From NCBI GenBank assembly GCA_035605695.1, contig DATNGZ010000041.1, forward strand, positions 47,322 to 111,321: a stretch of DNA of 64,000 nucleotides, in the 5' to 3' direction. The DNA comes from VRUE01 sp035605695 (GTDB taxonomy: Bacteria > Actinomycetota > Thermoleophilia > Solirubrobacterales > 70-9). The notes below the pieces were generated by a model. It had not been told where the DNA came from. It saw only the letters and a program-made list of their open reading frames with translations, and searched no databases. Of this stretch, positions 18,501 to 29,144 are shown one piece after another. The translations under genes were made by a program, and so were the position numbers. Position 1 is the first letter of the stretch. Each line of letters begins with the position of its first letter.

Positions 18501-19618
18501 CTCTGCTCGACCCAGGCGGGCCACATTTCCTTCGTGCCACTCCAGATGGCAGGCATGCATACTTCGTCTCCGATAGCGCCCTCGACTCCGCCGATAAAGA
18601 CGCTAGCGGCGATGTGTACCGCTGGGATGAGGAGGCCGGAAAATCGACCTGCCTCACATGTGGAATTGAAGACGGAGGAAACATCGTCGAAGCTCCCGCA
18701 GGGGTCGTCGGAGCCCTGGTCTCGAATGACTTTTCACACGTCTACTTCACCAGCAAAGAGCAGCTCGTGGCTGGAGAAGGTCAATCGGGCTCCCTCAGCT
18801 TGTACGTCCTCAGCGATAAAAAGATCCGCTTTATCACTGCCGTTAACACCGAAGTATTGGCTCATGAAGCCTTCTCCGAACTGTCGAACGACGGCAGTGT
18901 GCTGCTGTTCAAGACCGAGGCCACCCCGGCGATGACGGCCGATGCCACCGCACCGCAATGCGTCGAGCCGCAGGGCCCCACTGATAAGTGCATCGAGGTC
19001 TATAGATACGACGAGCGTGACGGTAGCCTTGAGTGCCTATCATGCAACCACCTGGGGATCACGACTAATAGCGTCGGATCAACCTACGGTGGAGATCTCT
19101 TCGACTTTCGACTTGCCGGTGATGGCGGCACGGTGGCTTTCGCGACTTCTGAAGGTCTCATATCCGCGGACGTCAACCACGGCACCGATATCTACGAATG
19201 GCGAAACGGCACACGGCATCTGATCACCAATGGAGTTAGTGTTTTCCAGACTGGCGTCTCAGCGCCCAGGGTGATCGCAGCGGACAGCGAGGGCAGCAAC
19301 ATTCTCTTCGCGCTGGTGCCGCCAGGCGGAAGTCTGACCGGCTTTGAGGGCGACCGAGTCGCAAACCTCTACGACGCAAGGGTTGGTGGTGGTTTTGAAC
19401 CGCCGCCGTTGCCGAAAGTATGCGAGGGGGACTCCTGTCAGGGTCCACTGCAGCCGCCTCCGGCGGTTGGGCAGACTGCGAGCACAGGTGTTAGTGCGGG
19501 CAACATCAAAAGGCACCCACGTAAGACACGCTGCCCCAAAGGCAAGTCTCGCCGTCACGGGCGCTGTCTAAGGCATCCCAAGCGAAGTGCTCACGTCAAG
19601 CAGAGGAGGTCAAAGTGA
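15578..19618 (+). CDS. Giant secreted beta-propeller / fibronectin-like protein
   Basis: A 1346-residue protein with a signal peptide (cleaved near AFAA, about residue 36). Residues ~60-345 show NHL-type propeller repeats (VYVINAAG; IYVSEEGGSVHAFSPDGSYL; HLWVGNGYGSG; WVYVSDKASNTVKVFG). About 350-690 are three fibronectin-III-like modules with the recurring pattern ATAHGTINPLG / TARINGRVNPNG. About 690-1270 resemble TolB/PD40 propeller blades (LDLSDDGQHVLFMDA; TPDGRHAYFVSDSALDS; FSHVYFTSKEQL). The tail has a PPPLP linker and a basic KTRCPKGKSRRHGRCLRHPK segment. The stop overlaps the next start by 4 bp, so the two giant genes are translationally coupled. Likely surface-located; binding partner unknown. 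Confidence 0.82.
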   Translation: MKRTAYWAGPRSCIGVLGLTVSSLVTVLLIASPVFAATVTTDRPLLFRFDGSESSVGFFTAPLAIAANELTGDVYVINAAGAGKGPGVFDKERAICRFNAEGEAENFSALGESCLDGSQKPDNASFGVEGFFSSGAFRSDIAVDNSAVNPGRIYVSEEGGSVHAFSPDGSYLWTLPQNTARPCGIAVDAEGHLWVGNGYGSGITGSEVLEFASTGSPPAQIGSFQTTNSSKLPCRLAVDMGGQGVYVGLEGGGSGLDKYFKKSYDTTLSTSSPFDVTVDQSKLDGHIFAINSTNFSEYKPCESVHCPVNEVPGSPFGHDLIGSARGVAFNPMKDWVYVSDKASNTVKVFGPVTTGTAPDVGTQPSEPVGLHSATAHGTINPLGLPASYHFEWKPCESIECSSSNDANWGAAQSSEAGAVEPADSSSHSVSEEITEYHGKRLRSNTWFEVRLAGTNPENHLSAYATADTFKTLAPLPATIESCSISAVAAESAHIGCTIDPHEDETSWQVLSTPLPNATKGKCEALGNAEFKIVREGTDPGESPGTIEVQTDLEGLLPAQAYCVRVTAANPGGGDSEDAGFSTLAIPPGEASAVFAAPRTDTTARINGRVNPNGEAAITGGITYRFEVSVDGVNWTLRPILKSNIDAREPIVLSDDLSGLDPATTYHYRFGMVQSQGGPAISLGGEKTFTTRSEAEVKEADPSICPENADVRAAQHTAYLGSCRGIELVNEPDKGNQNIISDAPPVGVSPMSADGDKVLWRVAGGAPGGPNGANSAFLAQRSDEGWRSQSVAPPAEEQYGGGALAYFLNAVSPDFKSFVFGATGTSALSSPPAPTVVRVREGQQDVLKAYTGQPPTKVWEESLDLSDDGQHVLFMDAQTNQLEDIGGARVGPPAAESETVSIMPDGLPSECGLDAFGGSSFGVAAHPGYHWIGTNDASRVYFRTKPNKDESGGGSCSSAPMGLYVRNRESGTGTTTLLDPGGPHFLRATPDGRHAYFVSDSALDSADKDASGDVYRWDEEAGKSTCLTCGIEDGGNIVEAPAGVVGALVSNDFSHVYFTSKEQLVAGEGQSGSLSLYVLSDKKIRFITAVNTEVLAHEAFSELSNDGSVLLFKTEATPAMTADATAPQCVEPQGPTDKCIEVYRYDERDGSLECLSCNHLGITTNSVGSTYGGDLFDFRLAGDGGTVAFATSEGLISADVNHGTDIYEWRNGTRHLITNGVSVFQTGVSAPRVIAADSEGSNILFALVPPGGSLTGFEGDRVANLYDARVGGGFEPPPLPKVCEGDSCQGPLQPPPAVGQTASTGVSAGNIKRHPRKTRCPKGKSRRHGRCLRHPKRSAHVKQRRSK

Positions 19619-22600
19619 GGTACCGGGTGGCGCTTCTGGGGGCCTCGGCGTTGCTGCTCGCGCTTGCCTTGGCGGCCCCGGCCCCGGCGCAGGCTGCAGT
19701 CGGGCCGCTCTATGACGTCAAGGCGACCTGGGGCGACACGAACCTGACGCCAGGAGACGCCGACCCGAGCACCGCCGAGGGGCAGTTCGTCCTGCGGGTT
19801 CGTAACATCGGCGATTCCGTGGGTTCTGAAAGCCTGGTTATTGAAGACATATTGCCAAAAGGAGTTCTGGTCACCGCCCTCCACTGGCCTAACTCCAACA
19901 TCGCCCCAAGTGCATGCTCTGGGATCGGCACCGGGACGGTGAAATGCACCTTGAAAGCGGGGCTTTTGCCACTGCTTGCGCTTCCTCCTGGGGGTCACCG
20001 AGATGGAGCCTCCTTCTCTCCGGAACCGTCTGGGTACCTGCCGAATATTTTCATCGATGTTTCGGTGCCGAAAAACGCCAAAGGGGAAGGTACCAACACG
20101 GCGACCGTTAAAGGCGGAGGCGCCCCAGCGCCTGTCAGCGATATAGATCAAGTGGTCTTCGACAAAATGCCGTCGCCCTTTGGGCTGGTGCCGGGAAGCT
20201 TTGGCGCTGACATGTTCACCGCTGCCTATCCGTTCGGCGAGGCAGACCGTCAGGCATCTGACCGGCCTTTCGAGCTCCGGGTTAGTTTCGACATCTCTGC
20301 AAAGACCGGCGTCAACGACGGCCCGGGGGGAGACGGCACTCGCTTTACCGCCCCCGCTGGCGCTTTGCGCACGGCCGAAGTGACTCTGCCACGCGGGCAG
20401 ATCGGTAACCCGGAGGCGATTCCGAAGTGCGACCCGGCCGTCTTTGCGGAAGGGGGGTCGGTTGCCAATTCGACCGCGTGCCCGCCAGATACTCAGGTCG
20501 GTTACTTGAATGCCTCCTTCAACGATGGCACGAGCGAGTATGGAGCTGGGGCTGCATCGCACTTTGATTGGGGTCTCCTTAGTCGCGTCCCCGTCTACAA
20601 CTTGGTGCCGCCAAAGGGCACGCCTGCCGACTTCGGCTTCAACGCCGGTGGCCTAGTCCAGGCTCACATCTATTTCAAGCTCGACCCGGCCCAGAACTAC
20701 GCAATCAAGTCGGTGACGCCGAACATCTCGAGTCTCGTCGGAGTACGCGGATCGGAAGTCACAATCTGGGGTGTACCTGGTGATCCTGCCCATGACCCTT
20801 TCCGCTACCCCTCCGACAAGGAGGAAGACGGCACCGTGATAGGCGCTCCCTTTGGCCGCACTGCTATTCGTCCGCTGCTAACCAATCCAATGGACTGTGG
20901 GTTTGATAACGGCGGCGCCCGTATCCAGGTCGACTCCTATCAGCACCCTGGAAATTTCACTGAGGTCGAGGAAAGTACCAATCCGCTTAACGTCACTGGT
21001 TGTCAAGACCCGCGCTTTCGCTTCGAACCCGAAGTTGCTCTGCAGCCGACCGATCGCCACGCCGGGGCGCCGACCGGGCTTGACGTGCACCTCAAAGTGC
21101 CACAGCGAGACGACGAGGTCGAGAACGCCGAAGAACTGTACGCCGCAAATGGCGGCGTTAGAGCGATCGCTACCCCGCCAATCAAGAAAGCAGTTGTCAC
21201 GCTCCCCGAAGGAATGACTCTTTCTCCTTCCGCAGCGCAGGGCCTTGGCAGCTGCTCTTCGGAGCAGATTTCCCTCGGCACCGACGACCCCGTGGCCTGC
21301 CCTGACAACTCTCAGTACGGGACCTTGACCCTGCACACACCCATCCTGCCTGTTAATGCTCAGCCCGAAGGCCATATCTATATTGCGAAGCAGGGTGACA
21401 ATTTCTTCCACAACTTCCTTAGCTTGTATCTGGTGATCGAAGAATCCGAACGCGGCATCCTGATTAAGATCCCCGGTAAGCTCGATCTCAATTCCCAGAC
21501 CGGACAGATCACCACCACATTCGACGAACTGCCCCAGTTCCCGGTGTCCGACATGCAATTGAGCCTCAAGGGCGGGGTGCGCGCCGGCCTGGTTGAGCCT
21601 TCTACCTGCGGCAAGAAGACGATTACCGCCACGTTCTTTCCTTGGCAGGATCCCGGTACTCCATATCCAGTCAAGAGCAGCTACGAGATAACTGAAGAGC
21701 CAGATGGTTCGCCCTGTGTTAACGACCTCGGTCAGCGACCCTTCGAGCCGCAATTCGAGGCGGGCACCGCCAACGACACTGCGGGCTCCTATGCACCCTT
21801 CCTCATGCGCCTTACCAGGACTGATAATGATCAGGAGTTCTCCCGATTGGGTGTCAGGCTGCCTCAAGGGTTGCTGGCGAAGCTTGCAGGTGTCAGTCGC
21901 TGCCCTGAGAATGGTATCGCCGAGGCGATTTCACGTACAGGCGCGGGAGACGGCTCATTGGAGCAGAGAGATCCCTCTTGCCCGGCCTCGTCCCTGATCG
22001 GCACATCCGAGGTGGGGGCGGGCGTTGGCGTTCCACTTACCTATGTGTCGGGCAAGCTCTACCTTGCGGGCCCCTATAGAGGGTCTCCGTTGAGCGTCGT
22101 CGCGATCACTCCGGCCGTGGTGGGGCCCTTTGATCTTGGTGTGATTGCCGTGCGGACCGCGCTGAACATCGATCGTGAGACGGCCGCGGCCTCCGCGCTG
22201 ACCGACCAGTTGCCTCAGATCTTCCAGGGCATTCCGGTGCGGATCAGAGACATCCGCCTGAAGCTCGATAGGCCGGACTTCACTCTCAATCCAACCAGCT
22301 GCGCCGAAAAGCAAGTTGCCGGACACATAACTGGGACGGGCGGCGATGTGAACTCAACCGCGGACGACACCGCGGCGGATCTTGCCAGTCGCTTCCAGGC
22401 GGCTGATTGTGCTTCGCTGGGCTTCAAGCCCCGCCTCTCTTTCCGCCTCTCCGGGGGTACCCACCGGGGCTCGCATCCGAAGCTAAAAGCGGTAGTTACC
22501 TATCCGAAAAAAGGCGCCTACGCCAACATCGCCGGCGCCTCGGTCACTTTGCCGCGCTCTGAGTTCTTGGACCAAAGTCACATAAAGACGGTCTGCACGC

Positions 22601-23049
22601 GGGTTCAATTTGCAGCGAACGAATGCCCGGCCGGTTCGATTTATGGCCACGCGACGGCTACGTCACCACTCTTTGAAGAGAGATTCTCGGGGCCGGTTTA
22701 TCTCCGCTCGTCGAGCCACCAGCTGCCTGACTTGGTTGCGGCGCTGAGGGGCCCTGCGTCGCTGCCGATCGAGGTTGATCTCGATGGACGAGTTGATTCG
22801 GTCAACGGGGGAATTCGCAATACCTTTGAATTTATCCCTGACGCTCCGGTGACGAAGTTCACTCTGATGCTGCAAGGGGCGAAGAAGGGATTGTTGGTGA
22901 ATTCGGCTGATCTCTGCGCCAAAACTAACCGGGCCACGGCTAAGTTCGCGGCCCAAAATGGTAAGCGGATCACCTTGCATCCGACGATGCGGATCGATTG
23001 CAAAGCCGCGGCCAAGAAGCGGGGCAAAGGCCGTCACGCGAAAGGATGA
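19615..23049 (+). CDS. Giant secreted protein with DUF11-like domain and four repeat modules
   Basis: A 1144-residue protein from a GTG that overlaps the previous stop (GTGA). Signal peptide ends APAQA (about residue 28). Residues ~30-170 resemble a DUF11/conserved-repeat domain (FVLRVRNIGDSVGSESLVI). Four later modules share a pattern LPxG ... C ... CPxxxxxG: near residues 256 (LPRGQIGNPEAIPKC), 530 (LPEGMTLSPSAAQGL), 748 (LPQGLLAKLAGVSRC) and 978 (LPRSEFLDQSHIKTVC), spaced about 220-275 residues. The C-terminus is basic (AAKKRGKGRHAKG). Its stop overlaps the next gene by ATGA. Probably assembles with the preceding giant protein at the cell surface; function unknown. Confidence 0.82.
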   Translation: MRYRVALLGASALLLALALAAPAPAQAAVGPLYDVKATWGDTNLTPGDADPSTAEGQFVLRVRNIGDSVGSESLVIEDILPKGVLVTALHWPNSNIAPSACSGIGTGTVKCTLKAGLLPLLALPPGGHRDGASFSPEPSGYLPNIFIDVSVPKNAKGEGTNTATVKGGGAPAPVSDIDQVVFDKMPSPFGLVPGSFGADMFTAAYPFGEADRQASDRPFELRVSFDISAKTGVNDGPGGDGTRFTAPAGALRTAEVTLPRGQIGNPEAIPKCDPAVFAEGGSVANSTACPPDTQVGYLNASFNDGTSEYGAGAASHFDWGLLSRVPVYNLVPPKGTPADFGFNAGGLVQAHIYFKLDPAQNYAIKSVTPNISSLVGVRGSEVTIWGVPGDPAHDPFRYPSDKEEDGTVIGAPFGRTAIRPLLTNPMDCGFDNGGARIQVDSYQHPGNFTEVEESTNPLNVTGCQDPRFRFEPEVALQPTDRHAGAPTGLDVHLKVPQRDDEVENAEELYAANGGVRAIATPPIKKAVVTLPEGMTLSPSAAQGLGSCSSEQISLGTDDPVACPDNSQYGTLTLHTPILPVNAQPEGHIYIAKQGDNFFHNFLSLYLVIEESERGILIKIPGKLDLNSQTGQITTTFDELPQFPVSDMQLSLKGGVRAGLVEPSTCGKKTITATFFPWQDPGTPYPVKSSYEITEEPDGSPCVNDLGQRPFEPQFEAGTANDTAGSYAPFLMRLTRTDNDQEFSRLGVRLPQGLLAKLAGVSRCPENGIAEAISRTGAGDGSLEQRDPSCPASSLIGTSEVGAGVGVPLTYVSGKLYLAGPYRGSPLSVVAITPAVVGPFDLGVIAVRTALNIDRETAAASALTDQLPQIFQGIPVRIRDIRLKLDRPDFTLNPTSCAEKQVAGHITGTGGDVNSTADDTAADLASRFQAADCASLGFKPRLSFRLSGGTHRGSHPKLKAVVTYPKKGAYANIAGASVTLPRSEFLDQSHIKTVCTRVQFAANECPAGSIYGHATATSPLFEERFSGPVYLRSSSHQLPDLVAALRGPASLPIEVDLDGRVDSVNGGIRNTFEFIPDAPVTKFTLMLQGAKKGLLVNSADLCAKTNRATAKFAAQNGKRITLHPTMRIDCKAAAKKRGKGRHAKG

Positions 23050-23594
23050 GGCACGCCGCACCCGTCTTGCTATTTGCTTTGCTCACCTTCATCACCGGTT
23101 GTGGAGGAGGCACCAGCCAGAATTCGATCGAATCAAGCGGCTCCGGTACAAGTAACTCTCGCTACGCAGGTGGCGAAAAGAGCATCGAAGACTTTGGTGT
23201 CGAAGCAAGCGGTTCGAGGCGCTCGGCGATCCTCGCCGCAGAGCAGGGCTATTTGAATGCGGTCGCGGCTGAAAACGCCACAAAGGCCTGTTTCTACCTT
23301 TCCGCACCGGCCCATCGCTCGCTGTTTCGGTTCGCGGACGCCAAGTCTGATAGGCCCGGGTGCGGGGTGCTTCTATCGAAATTGCTTTCTCCGTCCGCCT
23401 CTGTTACTGCTCATCAGCAGGGCGGTGGCAAGGTGACAAAGGTTCGCGTCCAAAGAGACCGTGCTTTCGTCGTCTTCCTCGCTCCGGGTGCCGAGCTATA
23501 TCAATTCACTATGGTTCGGGAGGGCGGGTACTGGAAGGCGGCTACGGTCGCCTCCTCGGTTCTCGTGCCATCGGCCGCTGTGCTTGGTCAATAG
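23046..23594 (+). CDS. Lipoprotein, third gene of the giant-protein operon
   Basis: About 182 residues from the ATG at 23046, which overlaps the upstream stop as ATGA. Lipobox FITGC (Cys about residue 17) then GGGTSQNS. Like its paralogue at 12669 it has a SIEDFGVEASGS motif and an NTF2-like body with one Cys in a helix (KACFYLSA). A frame opening at 22998 exists but would put 16 charged residues before the signal. The coupling to the two giant secreted proteins suggests a membrane anchor or assembly partner for them. Followed 50 bp later by the convergent typA gene. Confidence 0.75.
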   Translation: MRHAAPVLLFALLTFITGCGGGTSQNSIESSGSGTSNSRYAGGEKSIEDFGVEASGSRRSAILAAEQGYLNAVAAENATKACFYLSAPAHRSLFRFADAKSDRPGCGVLLSKLLSPSASVTAHQQGGGKVTKVRVQRDRAFVVFLAPGAELYQFTMVREGGYWKAATVASSVLVPSAAVLGQ

Positions 23595-23644
23595 GCCACT
23601 GGGCTCTGCCGCCCCATTTGAGCCATCGCTGGGCGGATCCGCGC

Positions 23645-25474
<1,830 letters not shown>

Positions 25475-25553
25475 CGGGATCTGGGTCTTTATTAGGACAG
25501 TTGGACTGGTACAGGCGAAGTCAGCGGCGTTGAAGGATAGGGCGGGCAAAGAA

Positions 25554-25578
25554 GAGGCCCGCCGGATCGGCGGGCCTC
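25554..25578 (-). terminator. Terminator of cspA
   Basis: 11-bp perfect stem (GAGGCCCGCCG with its complement) and 3-nt loop; on the minus strand it is followed by TTCTTT. It lies 27 bp beyond the cspA stop. Confidence 0.8.
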
Positions 25579-25604
25579 CTTTGATGCTCAAGTGCGGTGT
25601 GCGA

Positions 25605-25811
25605 CTACGAGGTCTGCTGAACGCTCGCCGCGGCGGGGCCCTTGGGGCCTTCCTCGGACTCGTAGCTCACCTTGGCGCCCTCGGCCAGGGACTTGAAGCC
25701 CTCGCCCAGGATCGCGCTGTGATGGACGAAGACGTCCTTGGAGCCGTCGTCGGGCGTAATGAACCCGTAGCCCTTGTCGTCGCTAAACCACTTGACTGTT
25801 CCAGTCGGCAT
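25605..25811 (-). CDS. cspA: Cold-shock domain protein, CspA family
   Basis: A 68-residue single cold-shock domain. RNP1 is KGYGFITP (residues 13-20) and RNP2 is VFVHHSAI (about 27-34), with the aromatic residues that stack on nucleic acid conserved (W8, F9, Y15, F17, F28, H30). It binds single-stranded RNA/DNA and melts mRNA structure. The family's usual length is 65-70. A leader of about 180 nt without genes separates it from the divergent protease gene, consistent with the long regulatory 5' leaders of csp mRNAs, but I see no specific motif there. Confidence 0.93.
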   Translation of the reverse strand: MPTGTVKWFSDDKGYGFITPDDGSKDVFVHHSAILGEGFKSLAEGAKVSYESEEGPKGPAAASVQQTS

Positions 25812-25997
25812 GAATTGCCTCCATTGATGTGCTGCGAACGCGGAGGCTTCGGTAAAGCAACGACGCGAGCGCTAGACACGACTTTGCCGGATATCGATCC
25901 GACCTAACGCGCGGACCGTAGCAGGGATCGGGCGCCCGGCGCGGCGCTCGGATGGGCGTCTAGCCGTGTTGAGGAGATAAGGAGACCAGTCGATACC

Positions 25998-28364
25998 GTG
26001 ACGATGATGACCAGAGGGCGACGATTGACCTGCCGGGCAGGCTTGCTTTTGCCTGCCGCCCTCCTCATCGCGCCTGCCCTGGGGCCCGGCTCGGCGGCGG
26101 CCGTGGTGGGTGCCTCGGCGAAGCAAAGCCTCTCGCCGCGCCTGGCCAAGCTGGCGAGGCCTGCTGTGAGCTCGGCTTCGGACGCCGCGCAGGCGGACAA
26201 GCTGGGTCTCGTCGACGGCGGACCGGGCAGTCTGTTGCGCAAGGGCAACCGAGTGCTCGTCTATGTGCGTTTCGAGCGGGGCGCTGCAGACGGGCTCAAA
26301 GCACTTCGCGGCGCCGGCGGCAAGATCGTCAGCCTCAACCGCAGCTACCAGACGGTCACCGTCGCCGCCAAACCCGCCCAGCTGCCCAGCCTCGGCAGTG
26401 TGGCCCGCGTTGTCGGCATCACCGAGGCGCTCGCGCCGGTCACCGCCGCGGGCCCGTGCCCGTCCGGTGAAGTCGTCTCTGAGGGTGATCAACAGCTGAA
26501 AGCGGCGGAGGCGCGCGAAACGCCCTCCATCGACGGCAGCGAGGTTAAGGTTGGCATCCTCTCCGACTCCTTCGACCAGGCCACCGAAGCGGCCGATGGA
26601 GGGCCGCTCGCGACGACGGCCCCGGAGGACATTGAAAGCGGCGATCTGCCCGGCCTCGGCGACCCTCCCGGTACCGGCGACAACCCTTGCGGCGATTTGA
26701 CTGCGGTCGAAAACCTCGAAGACGACGCAGGAACCTCCGTTGAAGAAGACGCCGACGAGGGCAGGGCGATGGCGCAGATCGTCCACGACCTCGCTCCGAA
26801 AGCAGATATCGCTTTCGCTACGGCCTTCAACGGCGAAGGCGCTTTCGCCAACAACATTAGGAAACTCGCCGACCCCCTCGTTGGCGCCAAGGTGATCGCC
26901 GACGACGTCTTCTACCTGGAAGAGCCCTTCTTTCAGGACGGTCCGGTCGCGGTCGCAGTCAACGAAGCTGTGGATGGCGGCGTCACCTATCTCTCGGCCG
27001 CCGGCAACAACAGCCTGGTCGACGCCGAAGGGCACCAGATCGCTTCCTGGGAAACGCCGAATTTCAGAGACGCCGGCAGCTGTCCGCCCGCGACTCAGGA
27101 ACTGGGAGCGACGAGTTGCCTTGACTTCGACCCTGGCGCCCAGACCGATCGCACCTTCGGGATCAAAGTCGCGCGCGGGGCGACTTTGACGGTCGACCTG
27201 CAGTGGGACGAACCCTGGCTCGGGGTGGAGACCGATCTCGACGCGTTCCTGCTCAACTCGGGAGGCAGCCTGATCGCCGCGGCCGGGGACGACAACGTCG
27301 AAGAAAGTCAGAAGCCGCTCGAGGTGCTTGAGTGGAGGAACGAAAGCGGGTCTCAGCGGACCGTTCAGCTGGTGATCAACCACTTCTCGGGAGGCAGCCC
27401 GAGGCTCAAGTTCGGCCTGATCGAGAACGGCTCCGGCGTGACCGGCACCGAGTACCCGCAGTCGAGCGGCGAAGACGTGGTCGGCCCCACGGTGTTTGGC
27501 CATAGCGGCACGGCAGCCGCGATTTCGGTCGGCGCCGTGCCATTCGACGGCAAACTCCCCGTGGAGAGGTATTCATCGCGCGGGCCCGTGCGGCACGACT
27601 TCGGTCCGGTTGAAGCGGGCAAAGCCGCTCTCCCGCTCGAACCCGAAGAATTTCTCTCCAAGCCAGATGTCGCTGCCACCGACTGCGGCCTGACGACGTT
27701 CTTTGCGAGGTTCGAACTGGAGGAAGGTTGGCGTTTTTGCGGCACCTCCGCCGCCGCTCCCCATGCCGCCGCGGTGGCGGCCCTGATGTTGGGGGCGGAC
27801 CCGTTTGCCACGCCGGCGAAAATCAAGGCCGCACTGCGCGAAAGCGCTGTCAAAGTCGGAGACAGCGAGATCGATCCCTGCGCCGTGGGCGCCGGATTGG
27901 TCGAAGCTGTGGGCGCAATCAAAGCCCTCTCGACGCCGCCCTTGCTCAGTCCACCGCTATGCACAACGCCGGTATCCGAAGTGTCTGTCGAAGAAGCACG
28001 CGCCCCTGGGGACTGGGGAACTGAATTTTCCTCCTCTCCAGCGGCAGTCGTTCCACCCCAGTCGCCGGTCGGCCCGATCACGAGCGAACTGCACCGTCCC
28101 CGCACCTTCTTGCGGCAGCGCCCGTCCAAGCTGATCCGCACCCACGAGGTGAGCGCCCGGGTCGTCCTGCGCTTTGGATCTGACCAGGCGGACGTTTCTT
28201 ATGCCTGTCGGATCGACGGCGGCCTCTTCCGGCCCTGCCCCGAAAGGCTCGTGCGGCGGTTCAGCGTTGGCGCGCACTCGGTGCTGGTGGTCGCGCGCAA
28301 TGCGGCCGGCGACGCGGATCGCACGCCCGCCGCCTTCCGCTTCAAGGTCAAGCGCATCGGCTGA
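25998..28364 (+). CDS. Secreted S8/S53-clan subtilisin-like serine peptidase
   Basis: A 788-residue exported protein (signal about residues 1-37). The peptidase domain begins near residue 180: VGILSDSFDQ carries the Asp block, AGNN the oxyanion Asn, and FCGTSAAAPHAAAVAALM the catalytic Ser. Where subtilisins have an HGT motif, this protein has DEGRAMAQIVHDLAPKA, that is Glu instead of His, as in S53-like members of the clan that use a Glu/Asp/Ser arrangement. An inserted domain of jelly-roll type (LTVDLQWDEPW...DLDAFLL) splits the domain. The C-terminus ends with a PxxF...RTFLRQRP linker and an Ig-like strand set (VSYACRIDGGLFRPCPE). GTG start; an in-frame ATG is at 26004. Confidence 0.82.
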   Translation: MTMMTRGRRLTCRAGLLLPAALLIAPALGPGSAAAVVGASAKQSLSPRLAKLARPAVSSASDAAQADKLGLVDGGPGSLLRKGNRVLVYVRFERGAADGLKALRGAGGKIVSLNRSYQTVTVAAKPAQLPSLGSVARVVGITEALAPVTAAGPCPSGEVVSEGDQQLKAAEARETPSIDGSEVKVGILSDSFDQATEAADGGPLATTAPEDIESGDLPGLGDPPGTGDNPCGDLTAVENLEDDAGTSVEEDADEGRAMAQIVHDLAPKADIAFATAFNGEGAFANNIRKLADPLVGAKVIADDVFYLEEPFFQDGPVAVAVNEAVDGGVTYLSAAGNNSLVDAEGHQIASWETPNFRDAGSCPPATQELGATSCLDFDPGAQTDRTFGIKVARGATLTVDLQWDEPWLGVETDLDAFLLNSGGSLIAAAGDDNVEESQKPLEVLEWRNESGSQRTVQLVINHFSGGSPRLKFGLIENGSGVTGTEYPQSSGEDVVGPTVFGHSGTAAAISVGAVPFDGKLPVERYSSRGPVRHDFGPVEAGKAALPLEPEEFLSKPDVAATDCGLTTFFARFELEEGWRFCGTSAAAPHAAAVAALMLGADPFATPAKIKAALRESAVKVGDSEIDPCAVGAGLVEAVGAIKALSTPPLLSPPLCTTPVSEVSVEEARAPGDWGTEFSSSPAAVVPPQSPVGPITSELHRPRTFLRQRPSKLIRTHEVSARVVLRFGSDQADVSYACRIDGGLFRPCPERLVRRFSVGAHSVLVVARNAAGDADRTPAAFRFKVKRIG

Positions 28365-28368
28365 GCTT

Positions 28369-29064
28369 CTACTGCTCGGCCTTCTCCGTTCCTCTCCGCA
28401 CCACCCAATGACCGCCCAGCAGTAGGGCCAGTAGGGCCGCCGCGGTGCCGAGGACGAGCGGATCGGTGAGGCTGAGACCTTCCAGCCGGGTGCCGAAGTA
28501 GACCGAGATCGCGGTGATCGGCAGGTAGCCGACCGCGGTCGTCCAGAGGTAGCGCCAGACCGGGACGCGGGCCGCTCCCGCCGCGTAACACATCAGGCTG
28601 AAGGGGAAGATCGGGACCAGCCGCACGGCGATCAGCAGGGTCGGCCCGCCGCGCTCGATCATCGCCTCGGTGCGCTCAAAGCGCTCGCGGCCCAGCCAGC
28701 GGTCGAGCAGGGGACGGGCCAGCGAGCGGCCGACCGCGTAACAGAGCATCGCCGAGAGCAACCAGGCGGCCATGGTCAGGGCGAGCGCTGGGAAGAAGCC
28801 GTAGGCGAAGCCGGCAGCGGCGTCGACGATCTCGGCCGGGTAGAAGACGACTGCGTGGAGCAGGGCGAGGGCGACGATCAGCAACGGACCGGCGACCCCG
28901 AGGCTGTTGAGCTGGACGCGCACCTCCGCGGTGTCGCCGTGGATCGCGGCGACGGCCGCATCGTGCAGCGCCGGGACCGTGAACACCAAGGCGGCCAGAA
29001 GCGCAATACCCGCCAGGGTGATCGCTACTGCCGCCAGCGACGGCCTCGGCGCTCGGTCCTCCAT
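28369..29064 (-). CDS. TVP38/TMEM64 (DedA-superfamily) membrane protein
   Basis: A 231-residue integral membrane protein with about six hydrophobic segments. The family block FYPAEIVDAAAGFAYGFFPAL (split here by its central GFAYG) and RLVPIFPFSLMCYAAGAARV are the two re-entrant motifs of the SNARE-assoc/VTT domain. Related proteins are lipid scramblases or undecaprenyl-phosphate/lipid flippases, but the substrate of this protein is unknown. It converges on the protease gene with only 4 bp between stops. No operon partner is evident. Confidence 0.85.
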   Translation of the reverse strand: MEDRAPRPSLAAVAITLAGIALLAALVFTVPALHDAAVAAIHGDTAEVRVQLNSLGVAGPLLIVALALLHAVVFYPAEIVDAAAGFAYGFFPALALTMAAWLLSAMLCYAVGRSLARPLLDRWLGRERFERTEAMIERGGPTLLIAVRLVPIFPFSLMCYAAGAARVPVWRYLWTTAVGYLPITAISVYFGTRLEGLSLTDPLVLGTAAALLALLLGGHWVVRRGTEKAEQ

Positions 29065-29144
29065 AGCGACAGTGTCGCTCAGGAGGCGAGCTTGGCGCTG
29101 CTTTGACGGCGCTGGCGACGCCCGGGTAGAAAGAACTGATTATC

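Noticed and set aside
19615..23049. Sortase (LPxTG) sorting signals in the LPxG modules
   Set aside because: The motifs are internal, lack a following hydrophobic segment and positive tail, and recur as domain openings.
25872..27503. Minus-strand open frame of 543 codons across the protease gene
   Set aside because: Shadow of the protease; no start signal, no motif, and composition typical of antisense frames.
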